From: Cercis canadensis
Lineage: Eukaryota > Streptophyta > Magnoliopsida > Fabales > Fabaceae
Direction: 5' to 3'
DNA length: 64,000 nucleotides
Assembly (NCBI GenBank): GCA_003255065.1
Contig: QAOA01000562.1
Coordinates: 312,000-375,999 of the forward strand
A program made the translations under genes and the position numbers. The notes beneath the pieces were generated by a model. That model did no database searches. It was not told the DNA's origin and was given only the letters and a program-made list of their open reading frames with translations. Below, in pieces: positions 43,101 through 53,757 of the stretch (its first letter is position 1; each line of letters starts with the position of its first letter).

Positions 43101-44462
43101 AACTCAAGATGACAACCAATAACTCAATATGAGAGGATGGTAAGTGACTTAATTGATAACAAGAAAAATTCAACACTAGTAGAAATCTCTACCCGCAGAA
43201 TAAGATTTTATAAACTATACGTATGAAACCACAACAAAAGTATTAATAATATCTATCTAAAGGGCAATTACGCCTAATAATAAAAAATTACTTGCACATG
43301 CAGTTTGCTTGCTTGGAAATGCTCTGGCATAAATTTATCAGTTCACTGTTTCTAGTTGTAAATAGCCAGATAGCAACACAATGAAAATCCAAAATTTGGT
43401 AAACAAGTTTCTCAAAGTAGCATGCAAAGAGCTAACTCATTGTCCTCTTATTAACTTCTGACTAACTTAAGTCTGAACTACAGGAAAATGTGTTTTATTT
43501 TTAAAGTGGCAGGGTCAAGGTTGGACCAGCCAATACTTTCCCCAATATAAAATTTACAATTATCTCAAAGCATTTGATGGCAAAAGATATGCAATAACTA
43601 AGAATAAATAACAGTGAATAGCAACAAACCCATTCTGTTCACCCATTTCAGTTCACTGATTGAAGGAGATATTTTGAGTCCACATGATAAGAGATTGTTA
43701 AAGAAAGAGAAGTTTTACCGTGAGAAAGATATTCGCAGATTGTTCACACTTGATAACCCATTTCTCCAACGCACTAGAGGACGAACTGGTAGTTGAATTC
43801 CCACCACTTCCTTTACTGATATCACTAGGAGAAGTCTTGGACGGGAACGACTCTTCTACAATCACTTTTTCCTCATTATCTTGCAGGAGAGTTGCTCGTA
43901 CCCTATACATGCACCAATGAAAAATAAGTCCTTTTATGATTCAGACAAAAGAAGAAAAGGCTTAAAAATTCAACCAAAACCATTCATTAGCGTAATTTTT
44001 CTCTTCTAAATTCACAATGAAAGAAATCAGCAAGCGTAATTAGAGCCATGGACTTTGTACTTCAGTTATAACTACCTAGCAATTTATGAAGCACAGCAAG
44101 AAGCTAAATTTGTGAGAATTTTCAACATCCAAAATAACAAAAACTAAGATATTAATTCAAAATTCCAGCATTATAATATTCTTGACCTTCATTTCCTAGC
44201 CAGACTACATCTTGGGCGAAAAAATCAAAGAGAAACGAAACAGGATTTGGCAGAGCAGTGCCTTTCGAAAGTAATAGCGTATGAAAAGAAAAAGTTAAAA
44301 GCTTACAAACCTGGAAAATGATCGACGAGTTGAAAGGGGGTTACAGTGAAGATTATGGCTTTGTGAGAATAAGGAAGCTGGATTCTGAAAATTCCTTGAT
44401 TTGAGAGCAGACGATGACGAAACCGAGATTGCAAAGACTACAGAAGAGAAACTTGTCGCCAT
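40196..44462 (-). CDS. PTOX: Plastid terminal oxidase (plastoquinol oxidase, IMMUTANS), exon 6 hidden by a gap
   Basis: Eight of nine expected exons are visible: 44462-44311, 43902-43719, 43017-42924, 42658-42543, 42026-41918, [one missing], 40820-40749, 40666-40619, 40413-40196. Phases agree on both sides if the missing exon is a multiple of three bases long. The Ser-rich N-terminus (MATSFSSVVFAISVSSSSAL) is a plastid transit peptide. Diiron motifs are clear: the LET motif in FFVLETIARVPYF, NEMHHLLIMEELGG, and RDDEAEHCKTM. Helical segments (FDRFLAQHIAIVYYIMTVLM) lie between. The enzyme oxidises plastoquinol with oxygen in thylakoids, supporting carotenoid desaturation and acting as a safety valve. 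The C-terminal Cys-containing tail is family-typical. The missing segment, about HFSECVESHAFETYDKF in the family, must lie in the N run. Confidence 0.95.
40998..41667. other. Assembly gap (670 N) flanked by C runs
   Basis: The gap is bordered by a run of C on the left (ending at 40997) and a C13-T-C7 run on the right (41668-41688). It falls in the PTOX gene between exons 5 and 7. Homopolymer C on both sides suggests sequencing failure at a long C tract; the true gap length is unknown. Confidence 0.95.
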
Positions 44463-44469
44463 TTTCAAC

Positions 44470-46600
44470 GTCTTAAGCTGCAGGGAAACTGAATGAGATT
44501 CAGAGCTGAGGAACTAATGGAAAGTAAAAAAGCGGCATTCGTAGATGCGTCGTCGTGCCGTATTGGTATCCTTCCAATGAAGAGTTTTGTCGTTTGGCGC
44601 ATTTGGCAGGTTTGCTAATCCGCTGGCGCGACTTGGCGAATAATATTCTTTCTGATGAACAGTCAACAAACGGTACATGAAATATCCCAACGAAGCAAAA
44701 CGGCATATACTATTAGTCGTTTTATCTATTTTTGTTTGCTTTCTTCTATTTTTGTCTTTGGGGACTATTACTTCTTCAACTTTGCTACTTGTATTGTATG
44801 TGGCCGTGTAATCCGTTTCAAATTTTTGGTTGAAGCATTATTTTTCTGCTTCTTGTCTTAGGGACTCAATATTGAAAATATAAAGATTAAGAATCTTGTT
44901 GAACAAACTTTTTATTTTATTTTAATTATAAGAGTATTTTCAGATTAACTTTTGTATATTGAGATTAAGTCTTTTCTCGAGAATTCTTAAAAACACACCT
45001 CTTACATTAACCTGATTTATTTAAAAAAAAAACCTCAAATTTTAAATTTTTGCTGACTTGGATTAACAAAACTTAATTTAAGTACTCAATTGTTTGATTG
45101 ATATATCATAAGAGCTCTCCAATGTTTAAGGAAATTTGTCAAAATCAAAAAATAGTTGTTAAATTAAATAAAGTAATAAGGATATTTTTTCAAAGTCAAA
45201 TATTATTTTTTAGGGAGCCACTATTTTTACACATTAGTTTGTTAATATCACATCCTCTTTAAAATATAATATATATTAAATTACCCTTATTCAAAAATAA
45301 ATTTTTTTTTTAAATTTAACTAATCATAATATTCTTTCTAACTCTTATTAATTGTAACTTCATTTTTTTAGTTAGAAAGAGAATATATGATTATTCAATT
45401 TTAATTTTTTTTTAAATTTTTGAATGAGTATAATTTAGTCTATATCATATTTAAACATTAAAGATGATATAGTATTAACAAACTATGATGTAAAAATAGT
45501 AGCTCCCATTTTTATCATAATAAATAATTACGTTTACAAATTGTTAACCAATTAGGTCATGGCAAGGGACAATTTCATATGAAATATGATTTTATGTCTA
45601 ACGTGTGAACTACCATAACTAAAATAACTTCACTTTGCATGCATACATGAAATTTTTTCTATTTTCAAAAAAAAAAAATTCTTACCTTTCATGATTGGTA
45701 ATTCTCTTCATCATCATATTTTTGTTGTGTTGCCAAAATAATGGCCAACCTAACAACCCCAGATTTTGGGTTCCACCCTTGAAAGCTGACTCCGGAGAGC
45801 GGAGAATGCTCAAGTTGTTGTGTTCTTTATGGCCGCTATCATATTCACACGCCCATTATTGCTTGACAGCTTATACACGTGTCAAACTACCCCAAACTCA
45901 AGTTACTCAACACAAGTTGGTCCCAGAATTAAATTTTGGCTTTGTCAATTTCTTACAAGTAAGAAACTGTCTCATTCAGCTTCAATCCAGCCGATAACTT
46001 TGGACTCTTGTCTTCTAAACTCTATCGTCACCTCATAGATTGATTGAATACATTGGATTATTGCTTTTCTTAACCACGATGATGTGGGCTGGCAAATCGT
46101 GATTAACACTCTCGAGTGCTCAAGTAAACTAATTTTAGTATTGCCATCCGCACTTGTTGTGACAGTTTCACATGACAGTTAAAAAACTCAAATCTTAATT
46201 TCATGTACTACTAAATTATCATTGTAGCACTGTAGTGATATTGAGTTGAAGAGAGCCATTACTACCAAGGCAATCTCATGTCATGCTTTGTCGGGTTTAA
46301 ATGTACATAATTTCAATCAAAAGAGGCCATTTTTGTTATTTGTTAAGAAAAGACAAACTAAAAAAAATTAGTTAGTGGACGTGGCTAGCACAGGATTGGT
46401 TTGATCGTGGGAACCATAAAGAAGTTTTCAAATATTTTAGGTGGCATAGCGTGAAAGAGAAACCAGAGAGTAGAAGCAGCGATTGCTTCCTTCCTCTCAT
46501 ATCTGTGATACACCCTGATTTTAATACAATTCACAAACACCCTTGGCTGCCCTCTTCTATTTTTATGCACTCATCTGGTTTTCTGGCTCTGTCGCGGAGA
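44470..46600. other. Intergenic region between divergent PTOX and DUF3537 genes
   Basis: About 2.1 kb holding both promoters. It is AT-rich with one MITE (45213-45507). ORFs here (for example 45695-45997) show no known domain. Confidence 0.55.
45213..45507. mobile_element. MITE with long inverted arms (hAT-like target duplication)
   Basis: The left arm gggagccactatttttacac is mirrored by the right end (ctatttttacatcatag read inward), and similarity continues through about 130 bp per arm. The flanks attttttа-type on the left (45205-45212) and attttta on the right (45508-45514) differ by one T, consistent with a 7-8-bp target duplication. The interior has no coding potential. Confidence 0.75.
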
Positions 46601-46623
46601 AAATTTCCCAGATTTCCCCGACT

Positions 46624-49021
46624 ATGGAAGATGAAAGAAGCAGCATCCTCCCAAAGAACAAGGATTTTTCTGGGTTTTATTTCCACGATGGAGCTGAATT
46701 GAGGCGTTTCAGATCATACCTGAGATGGATTTATGTGGATCACTCTAATTTATGCAGAGCTGGTCTCTCTTGGTCTGTGTTCTTTGGCTTGGCCTTCGTT
46801 GTGCCCCTTTTATCGCACTTCCTTCTTGAATGTTCCAGCAGCTGCGACGCTGATCACACTCGCCCATATCATATTCCGGTGCAGATTTCTCTCACTGTGT
46901 TCGCGACTCTCTCATTCATCAGCCTCTCTCGCTGGGATCGTGAGTATGGCTTCAGGAAATTTCTCTTCCTTGATAAAGTTAGTGATGAGAGTGACAAGGT
47001 TCAACGAGGTTATGCAGAACAGCTTAAGGTTTGTGTTTCCTTCCATTATATCTCCTATGTGTTTGATGTAAGTTCTAAACCAATTGCATAGTATCTGTAT
47101 TCATTTTGTGTGTGTGTGTGTGTGTGTACTGATAGAAATCAATGGAAACAACAACGAACTAGAATTCCCACATTCTCCCAAGTCTATGATGAGCAATTAG
47201 AGGAAATCAGTAACGATCAGCTAAAAGTTGAAACAGAGTATTGACACTTACATTTCTTTGCCTGTAATTAGTTCCCCTGTTTTTCTCTGGGAGTGGGGAA
47301 GAACAGATACAATCATGGTTTCCCAAATACAAACATTTTGTTTGCTTTACAACTAAAAGTTAGTCTGGAAGTATGGAAAGGAGAATACTTGTTTCGAGCA
47401 AAAAAATACATGAAAATCTGGGGGAAAAGTTCACCTTTTTATTACCCTAATATGGATACCATTAGTAAGGAAAAGCTGTTTTCTTTCCAATAATCTCTAG
47501 ATTTTCATTTCAGAAATGGTATTCAAAAAGGGTACTGGAATCTCCATTGGAATTTGCATATATGAATCAGGTTGCATCCATATTTTTAGCTTAGTAGTCA
47601 TACTTTTAGGATAAAACTAGGATAATATATATAAATCTAGGTTGATAAACTCTACAAATCAATTAGCTACATGAGAGAAAATGTAGCAAGTCTCTGGCTT
47701 TCCCATTTCGTTTAAGTGAGTAATTTTTATTTCTATTCTGAAGGAACTCAAAACATTAACTAAGGGCTTCTGATGTGTGTTAGCAAAGAGAAAATTTTCT
47801 TTTTCTAGTCTCTGATTTTCTTTTTTCATCTAAGTCAAATTCTTGAACGTTTAACATTGCCCAATTACACCATTATATCTAATTGTTTTCTCTTGTTTAA
47901 CAAAAATCTAACTTTTAGTTCCTATCCTGTAGAGAACCACGACAGTCATCATGCTCTGGGGGCTTCCATGTTTCATAGCGGAATGTGCCTACAAGATATG
48001 GTGGTTCGTCTCAGGAGCTTATGAAATACCATATTATGGTAATATGTACGTGAGCAGCATCATAATATCCACACTGGAGCTATGTTCTTGGATTTATCGA
48101 ACCTCAATTTTTTTCCTGGTCTGTGTCCTCTTTCGGCTCATCTGCTACCTGCAAATTCTGAGACTAGAAGACTTTGCCATAGTCTTTCAGAAAGAAACTG
48201 AGGTGGGGTCAATCTTGATGGAGCACCTAAGAATAAGAAGAAACCTGCGGATCATTAGCCACCGTTTCCGAGGGTTTATTTTGGCTTCCCTGATTTTGAT
48301 CACAGCAAGTCAGCTCATTTTTCTACTAATGGTTACAAAATCTGGTGCTGAAGTTGATGGCCTCAAGGCTGGCGAGCTTACGGTAAAAATTAAACTGAGA
48401 CTCTCAGTGTTACTCAAAAAATTAGTACTTTATTATAAGCATTGGGTAGTTTAACTTGAAAGTTTTAATCTGTTGAATCCTAACAATATTGCAGTTAGTC
48501 TCCATTACCCTGCTGAGTGGGCTTTTCATACTCTTGCGAAGCGCGACAAAGATCACGCATAAAGCACAATCTATTACAGGCCTTGCTGCAAAGTGGCACA
48601 TATGTGCCACTGTGAACAGTTTTGACAACCTTGATGGTGAGACACCAACCGCACAGATAGCTTCAGCTCAAGCTTTTCCTGCCCATGTTGATTTGGGATC
48701 TGATGAGGAGGAGGTTGGAGATGAGGAGGATGAGTTGGATAACACAAAGTTGCTGCCAATTTACACACACACCATCTCATTTCATAAGAGGCAAGCTCTA
48801 GGTAAGTGGGATTTTAGTACTAGTGTAATTGCTCCACTTGAATCATTTGTCCAATTGTTTTAGGTTCTAAATGACTTACTTTTGCAGTGACATACATGGA
48901 GAACAACAGAGCAGGAATCACTGTGTTTGGTTTCATGCTTGACAGAACGTGGCTACACTCCATTTTTGGCATTCAATTAGCTCTTTGCCTATGGCTACTC
49001 AACAAGACAATTGGTGTTTAG
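46624..49021 (+). CDS. DUF3537 multipass membrane protein (plant gustatory-receptor-like)
   Basis: Four exons in phase (46624-47028, 47933-48382, 48495-48801, 48888-49021) encode 431 residues. I chose the ATG at 46624 because the open frame upstream has no other ATG. Hydrophobic segments include GLSWSVFFGLAFVVPLLSHF, IPVQISLTVFATLSFISL, VIMLWGLPCFIAECAYKIWW, RTSIFFLVCVLFRLICYLQI, GFILASLILITASQLIFLL and LVSITLLSGLFILL, plus a C-terminal FGIQLALCLWLL, giving about seven. An acidic loop (GSDEEEVGDEEDELD) sits between the sixth and seventh. From general knowledge, DUF3537 proteins have been proposed as distant plant relatives of insect gustatory receptors; their function is not established. In Arabidopsis a DUF3537 gene (At4g22270) lies beside IMMUTANS, as here. 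Confidence 0.92.
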
Positions 49022-49437
49022 AGATAGAAAGCAAGTTTGTGATGCTCTTGCCTTGTACATTATATGATCTGCAGATCCTTTAGTGCATGCAATGGAATTT
49101 CTGGTTTTGGTCTATGTAATGGTAAATGATATAGTTTGATCAACAAATTGCTGAAGCTCTTTTACTTTCAGTTTAAAATGTGACACATTGAAGCATCTAA
49201 ACAGGGTTTTGGTGGTAATGTAGCCAAAATCCATAACATCAGTTGAATATTATTATGACAAAATTAATATTATAACTTTTGGAGAAAAATAACATCAATA
49301 AAAGATTTCCTGGCATCCACTTTATTAAAATTTCTCTAATACATGATTTTCTTGCATAACATGTTATTATTGATACTCTGTGCTATCCAGAGTCATTTAG
49401 GCTTCTATGTGGATGCACCTTTCCAGTTCCAGTAGCC

Positions 49438-49977
49438 TCATGAAATTCTGCACGTATTACAAAATCAAAAGATTGGCTTTAAAAACTTAAGGATATAACT
49501 AAAATAACATCTGAATTTTACCAATAATAACATGGGAAATCATAGCCCAAACATGAGTTTGGTTAAATGAAAAAATTAACACTAGTTTAGAGAGAAAGGG
49601 AGAGAGATTTACGAGCTGCAATCAATGCTGGGGTCAATGGGAAATGGGAGGGTGATATTGCAGGATATTGGAAGTTGTTTGGCTCTGTCGAGCTTCACAC
49701 CCGTTGAGGGTGCCAAGATAGTTTTGAGACAAGCACATAGAACCCTGCGAGTTTGGGTGGTGCTGGCCATCTGAAACAACTTGCCTGCACCAATGCAGCA
49801 ACCTACAGTAGGTTCATTTGGGCCAACACCCCTCAAGTATTGCTGGCAAAAAGCCAAATAGCTTATTGCATCAGTGCATGATAAAGCATTAGTTTGGCTA
49901 GCACTGATCACCAACATTGCCACCAACCCAAACGCCACCACACACACAGACAAAGCCATCATTTTCTTATCCGCCAT
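49438..49977 (-). CDS. Non-specific lipid-transfer protein (8-Cys), gene 1
   Basis: Exon 1 (49977-49613) encodes a secretory signal (MADKKMMALSVCVVAFGLVA to about TNA) and a mature 8-Cys domain with the pattern C, C, CC, CxC, C, C (LSCTDA, LAFCQQY, GCCIGAG, LCACLK, ISCNIT, IDCSS). I took the Met at 49977 because it aligns with gene 3; a Met at 49986 is also in frame. Read without splicing, the protein stops right after DCSS (TAA at 49611-49609). That TAA overlaps a consensus donor (gtaaat), and an acceptor (gtgcag) at 49450 would add only I-S before TGA at 49440-49438. Type-1 LTP genes commonly have an intron here. The protein should bind lipids in the cell wall. Confidence 0.85.
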
Positions 49978-50033
49978 CACCAACATATGCTATTCTATTC
50001 TATGCCTTCTATATGACAATGAACCGCAGGCTT

Positions 50034-50042
50034 TATTTATAG
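50034..50042 (-). promoter_or_regulatory. TATA box of LTP gene 1
   Basis: Minus-strand ctataaata, about 60 bases before the ATG. The surrounding ctataaataaagcct is the same in the promoter of LTP gene 3 (53583-53591), a sign of common origin. Confidence 0.65.
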
Positions 50043-50486
50043 TCAAATGCTTCGTCGTTGACGTGTGCTATTCCTTCTTCCTCCTTTCTCCTATACTTTC
50101 AAGAAAAGGTGCTATGGGTTATTTGGGGTAAGTAAAGATGGGGAGATTTCACTTTATCTTTTAGGATTCTTACTTAATCTTTTCCTATAGCTTTTAGGAT
50201 TCTTACTGATTCTTTTCCATATGCGAAAATTAATCTATTGAAAGCGAATCCGGGTGAGCTTGCTTTGGTTAGGTGAACCTCTTTTTTCTTTTGGGCTATC
50301 AATCTTTATCTTTTTTTTTTTTTTGGTCTTAAATTTTCCTAAAATAGATAGACACAAGATTGAAAATGAGTTTTTGAATCACATTTGTTTCTAATTTTTG
50401 CTTACACATACATAAACATATTTTTGCATCACATATATATGTTTTTTTTTATGCTGTGCTAATATCCAACTAAAGTCATTTAGGGG

Positions 50487-51032
50487 CAATTTGACCAAAA
50501 TGAGACACTTATACTAACTAATTACCTAAAAGGAGTCTTTTTGAAAGTATTTACTAAGAAGGGACAATTTTGAATATTTTAATATTTTTTCGATCAGTAT
50601 AGAACACGCTTTATATATAACCTGTGTCTCACTTTGACTGAAATAGGGCCTCAGAAATTGGGGATGGAACACGCTTTATGTATAAAGCGTGTTCCAAAGG
50701 AAAACGCTTCTTCTTGAACACGCTTTAGGAATAACGCGTGTTCATGAAGAACACGCTTTATGTATAAAGCGTGTTCCTCTTGAACATGTTTTATCTATAA
50801 AGCGTGTTCCATTGAAATTTTTCCACGCCATGTTTTGCAGACACACTTTTGGGAAAATTATGATAAAACGTATTTCCTTTGAACCCGCTTTAGAAAGTGA
50901 TAAAACGTGTTCTATACTGATCAAAAAAATATTAAAATATTTAAAACTGCCCATTCTTGGTAAATACTTTCAAAAAGACCCCTTTTAAATAATTAGTTAG
51001 TGTAAATGTCCCATTTTGGTCAAATTGCCGTC
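50487..51032. mobile_element. MITE (Mutator-like) with a palindrome-array core
   Basis: Inverted arms of about 115-125 bp start ggcaatttgaccaaaatg and end with the mirrored cattttggtcaaattgcc. A 10-bp direct repeat gtcatttagg flanks both ends (about 50477-50486 and 51033-51042), in the 9-11-bp range of Mutator-like elements. The core (50602-50915) is an array of short palindromes, described separately. It sits in the 3' region of the LTP pseudogene; the intact LTP gene 1 has the same site without the element near 49390. Confidence 0.85.
50602..50915. repeat. Array of about six 30-bp palindromes
   Basis: Units are centred near 50616, 50680, 50729, 50762, 50795 and 50896. The best unit (50666-50695) reads ggaacacgctttat, two central bases, then ataaagcgtgttcc: 14-bp arms. 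Others are degenerate, with the same gaacacgc/gcgtgttc ends. Spacing is irregular (about 33-65 bp, with a larger break before the last unit). The array lies entirely inside the MITE 50487-51032. Confidence 0.9.
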
Positions 51033-51370
51033 ATTTAGGCCTCTCTGCCAATCCACCCTTCCATGTTCCAACAGCCTCATGCAATCGAGTTTGGGGTAGT
51101 TGCAGGATTGGGAGAGTTGTTTGAACCTGTGAAACTGGGCTGCGTTTATTTTGATACAAAAACATAAAACCCTTGGGATTTCAGTGGTATTGGCCACGTA
51201 ATAAAACAAGTAATCTGAGCTAATGCAGCATAACTGGGTAGGTTTAACTGAGCCAGAAGGATCCATCAACAACTTGTTGCACCAAAACAAATAGGATACG
51301 GCCTCATTTTGGCTCCCACTCAGACATTGACATTGACAAACCCATCATTTTCTTATCTTCTACTATCATA
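51033..51370 (-). pseudogene. Lipid-transfer-protein pseudogene
   Basis: Reading leftward from about 51365, the sequence matches LTP gene 1: remnant of gataagaaaatgatgg at the start, then LFWCNKLL, QLCCISSDYLF, NTTEIPRVLCFCIK, FKQLSQSCNYP and LDC. The initiator ATG is lost, most of the signal peptide is deleted, frames are shifted and at least one Cys of the core is missing. The exon-1 end (ctcgattgc) joins directly to sequence matching exon 2 and the 3' UTR of gene 1 (atgaggctgttgg), without the roughly 165-base intron. MITEs abut both ends (50487-51032 and 51385-51805). Confidence 0.85.
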
Positions 51371-51384
51371 TACATTTTTTACTG

Positions 51385-51805
51385 GCTCTTTCACTGCAAT
51401 ATTATATTTTATAAACTTATTTATCAATCTATTACTCTTTCAAAATTATTTATCCAATTATTATATTAAAAAAAATGAAATGACAAATTGTAAGTTTCAT
51501 TGAACATGCTATATCCTACGTGATGCGTCTAATAGGAACACGCAACATGGAATACGACGTGTCCCACCTGGCACAATAGGATAAATTGGGACATGTCGTA
51601 TCCCACGTGATGCGTCTAGTGTGGAGACACGTCGTATGGGATGTGGTGTGTTTGGTGAGGGCCACAATCTTATTTTTTCGTTCTTTTAAAAAAAAATGTA
51701 ACGACATAAATAATTTTAAAAATGTAATAGATTAGTAAATAAGTTTTTAAAGTATAATATTGTGGTCAAAGANGTTTCTAAAGTATAATATTGTGGTCAA
51801 AGAGC
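51385..51805. mobile_element. Second MITE in the LTP pseudogene region
   Basis: The arms begin gctctttcactgcaatatta and are mirrored at the right end (taatattgtggtcaaagagc). The flanks ttttttact and ttttttacg (51375-51383, 51806-51814) agree in eight of nine bases. Near the right end a roughly 32-base segment (taatattgtggtcaaaga) is duplicated and contains an N at 51773. The core at 51515-51660 carries two diverged direct copies of a tatcccacgtgatgcgtcta motif with interleaved acgacgtgtccc/acacgtcgta inverted pieces. Confidence 0.75.
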
Positions 51806-51814
51806 TTTTTTACG

Positions 51815-52960
51815 AGAATAAAATTGTTGTGAATCAACCATTAATAGAAGCAGGGATAATTATTTATATATAGTCAAGTGCTCTGACTGTTATATGGTAA
51901 TTAAGTCATTAACATGGGGTGATTACACCTTCTTTTTTTGGGTTCTGCCAGAGTTGTTACGTTCCATATACCAAAAAAATTAAGTTATTAATTGCCAGGG
52001 AATAGCTGAGAGCTTGGTTTGAATTAATTAACTAATGCATCTTTATTTATTGGCAAATTCATTTTGGCAACTTGATTAGCCGTTACTTATATATCTAATA
52101 TGATGCCCACCACTACAATTAATTTGATCAACATCCTAACTTCAATCCCTGATTTTTCAATAATTACTTATCACTAAAGGAGGTTTATGTTAATTATGTT
52201 GCTAAATCGAATATTTGATTTATGAATTCCAGTTTTAAGGACTATTATTTTTTGGAGTCTCCCAAACTATAATTTGAGCCAAAAGCCTGTTCATCACTTT
52301 TTTTGCTTAAACCATGATTTAGGAGTAGACTATTTAAAACTCAAAAACCATGATTTAGGAGTATTATTTTTACTTTAGATTGAAATTTTGAATAGAAAAA
52401 ATATGTGTCTAAATTTTTTTGTTTCTTTTCAAAATTTGCTATATTTCATGTTCCGGGTTCACTAATTTTATGAATTGTCAAAGTTAAAAATTTATGGGTG
52501 CCAAGTTCATTTTAAATAGAACATGGAATTAATTATATTTACACATTTGATATAGATAATAAAATCTGAATTGTATAAAAATAAATAAGTGGATTATATT
52601 TTATTGAAGAGATATAAATTACAAATATTCAAATAAAATTACTCAAATAAAATGAGAAAACTAACATCTTAGCTATATATATATATATGTTATTATTTTA
52701 TCACATCATTTTAGAAAAAGAGTTAATGTTTCAAAATTATAAAAAAAATTCTACTGTTATAATTTTTAAGTCCATTTGTTAATTTTATCTCATTGGAACA
52801 GCACAATAGTAGCTAATAACACATAACTAAACACAAAAGATAATTATCAACTTTTTTCATATATCTCAGTTTGCTCATATACAAACATAAGATGACCAAA
52901 GGGTACAAAGGCTAGCTAGCACATTTTTTCCTATTACATATGTTTATTGAGAGTTGGATT
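51815..52960. other. Intergenic region inside the LTP cluster
   Basis: AT-rich sequence with a TA run near 52673-52687. No gene or clear element was seen. Confidence 0.5.
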
Positions 52961-52974
52961 TGTGGATCCAAAGT

Positions 52975-53495
52975 CTAATTAAACCTCTCCGTCATCAATC
53001 CTACCAATGGAATCCTGCACAAATCACAAAATTAAAAATGTTAGTTTTGAAAAATAATTAAGCATAACCAACCAGTGACAGGATTATAATGCAAAGTAAT
53101 GAAGCAAAAATAAGATTAATTGAGAGAGAGATTTACGAGCTGCAATCTATTTTGGGATGAATGGGAAATGGGAGGAAGATTTTGCAGGATGGGGCAAGTT
53201 GTTTGGCTCTCTCAGCCTTCACACCTATGGATTGTGCAGCATTTTTTAGGCAATTACATAAATCCCTTCGGATTTGAGTGGTTTTGGCCAGATGAAACAA
53301 TTGCTGTGCATTCTCACAGCAAGCGAGTGGAGGTTGATCAGGACCAGAACCCAACAAATAATCCTTGCAGGGAAGCAAATCTGTAAGCGCTTGAGAGCAT
53401 GATATGTCTTCAATTTCACTGGCACTTAATGACATTGCTAGCAACCCAATAGCCATCACAGACACACAAAAACCCATCATTCTTTTACTCTCCAT
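52975..53495 (-). CDS. Non-specific lipid-transfer protein (8-Cys), gene 3
   Basis: Exon 1 (53495-53137) encodes a signal peptide (MESKRMMGFCVSVMAIGLLA to about SA) and an 8-Cys domain (ISCSQA, LPCKDY, ACCENAQ, LCNCLK, PSCKIF, IDCSS). Without splicing the protein is 120 residues, ending at TAA 53135-53133, which again overlaps a donor (gtaaat). Splicing to an acceptor at 53015 (tgtgcag) would extend it by about 13 residues (IPLVGLMTERFN) to TAG at 52977-52975, longer than gene 1's two-residue tail and unusual for the family. Either end is possible; the core is secure. The protein is probably secreted and lipid-binding. It is a tandem paralogue of 49438-49977. Confidence 0.83.
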
Positions 53496-53582
53496 CTCTG
53501 ATCCTTCTTTTCAGTATATAGACTATGCTCTATGGCTTTTTCAATAGCAATCAATTGTGATTCAACCATTAGATGGAGGCTT

Positions 53583-53591
53583 TATTTATAG
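53583..53591 (-). promoter_or_regulatory. TATA box of LTP gene 3
   Basis: Minus-strand ctataaata, about 90 bases upstream of the ATG at 53495. The motif and its flank are shared with LTP gene 1. Confidence 0.6.
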
Positions 53592-53757
53592 TAGACTGCT
53601 CTGGGTAAGATATGAGAAGCATGAATTGAATAATTGTGGTGGGTAATACTTTTCACGTTTTTGCGCTTAGGCTAATTTGGAAAGCATTGATTGAATAATC
53701 ATTATACTTAATTAATAGAGTTTTTTTTTTTTTTTTTAGTATGTTTGTTTAAAGTTA

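Noticed and set aside
46543..46623. Extended N-terminus of the DUF3537 protein
   Set aside because: The upstream open frame begins with a TTG, not an ATG. The first ATG in frame is at 46624.
50602..50915. CRISPR-like appearance of the palindrome array
   Set aside because: Units are palindromic with irregular spacing, lie inside a MITE, and the genome is a plant's. There are no uniform spacers.
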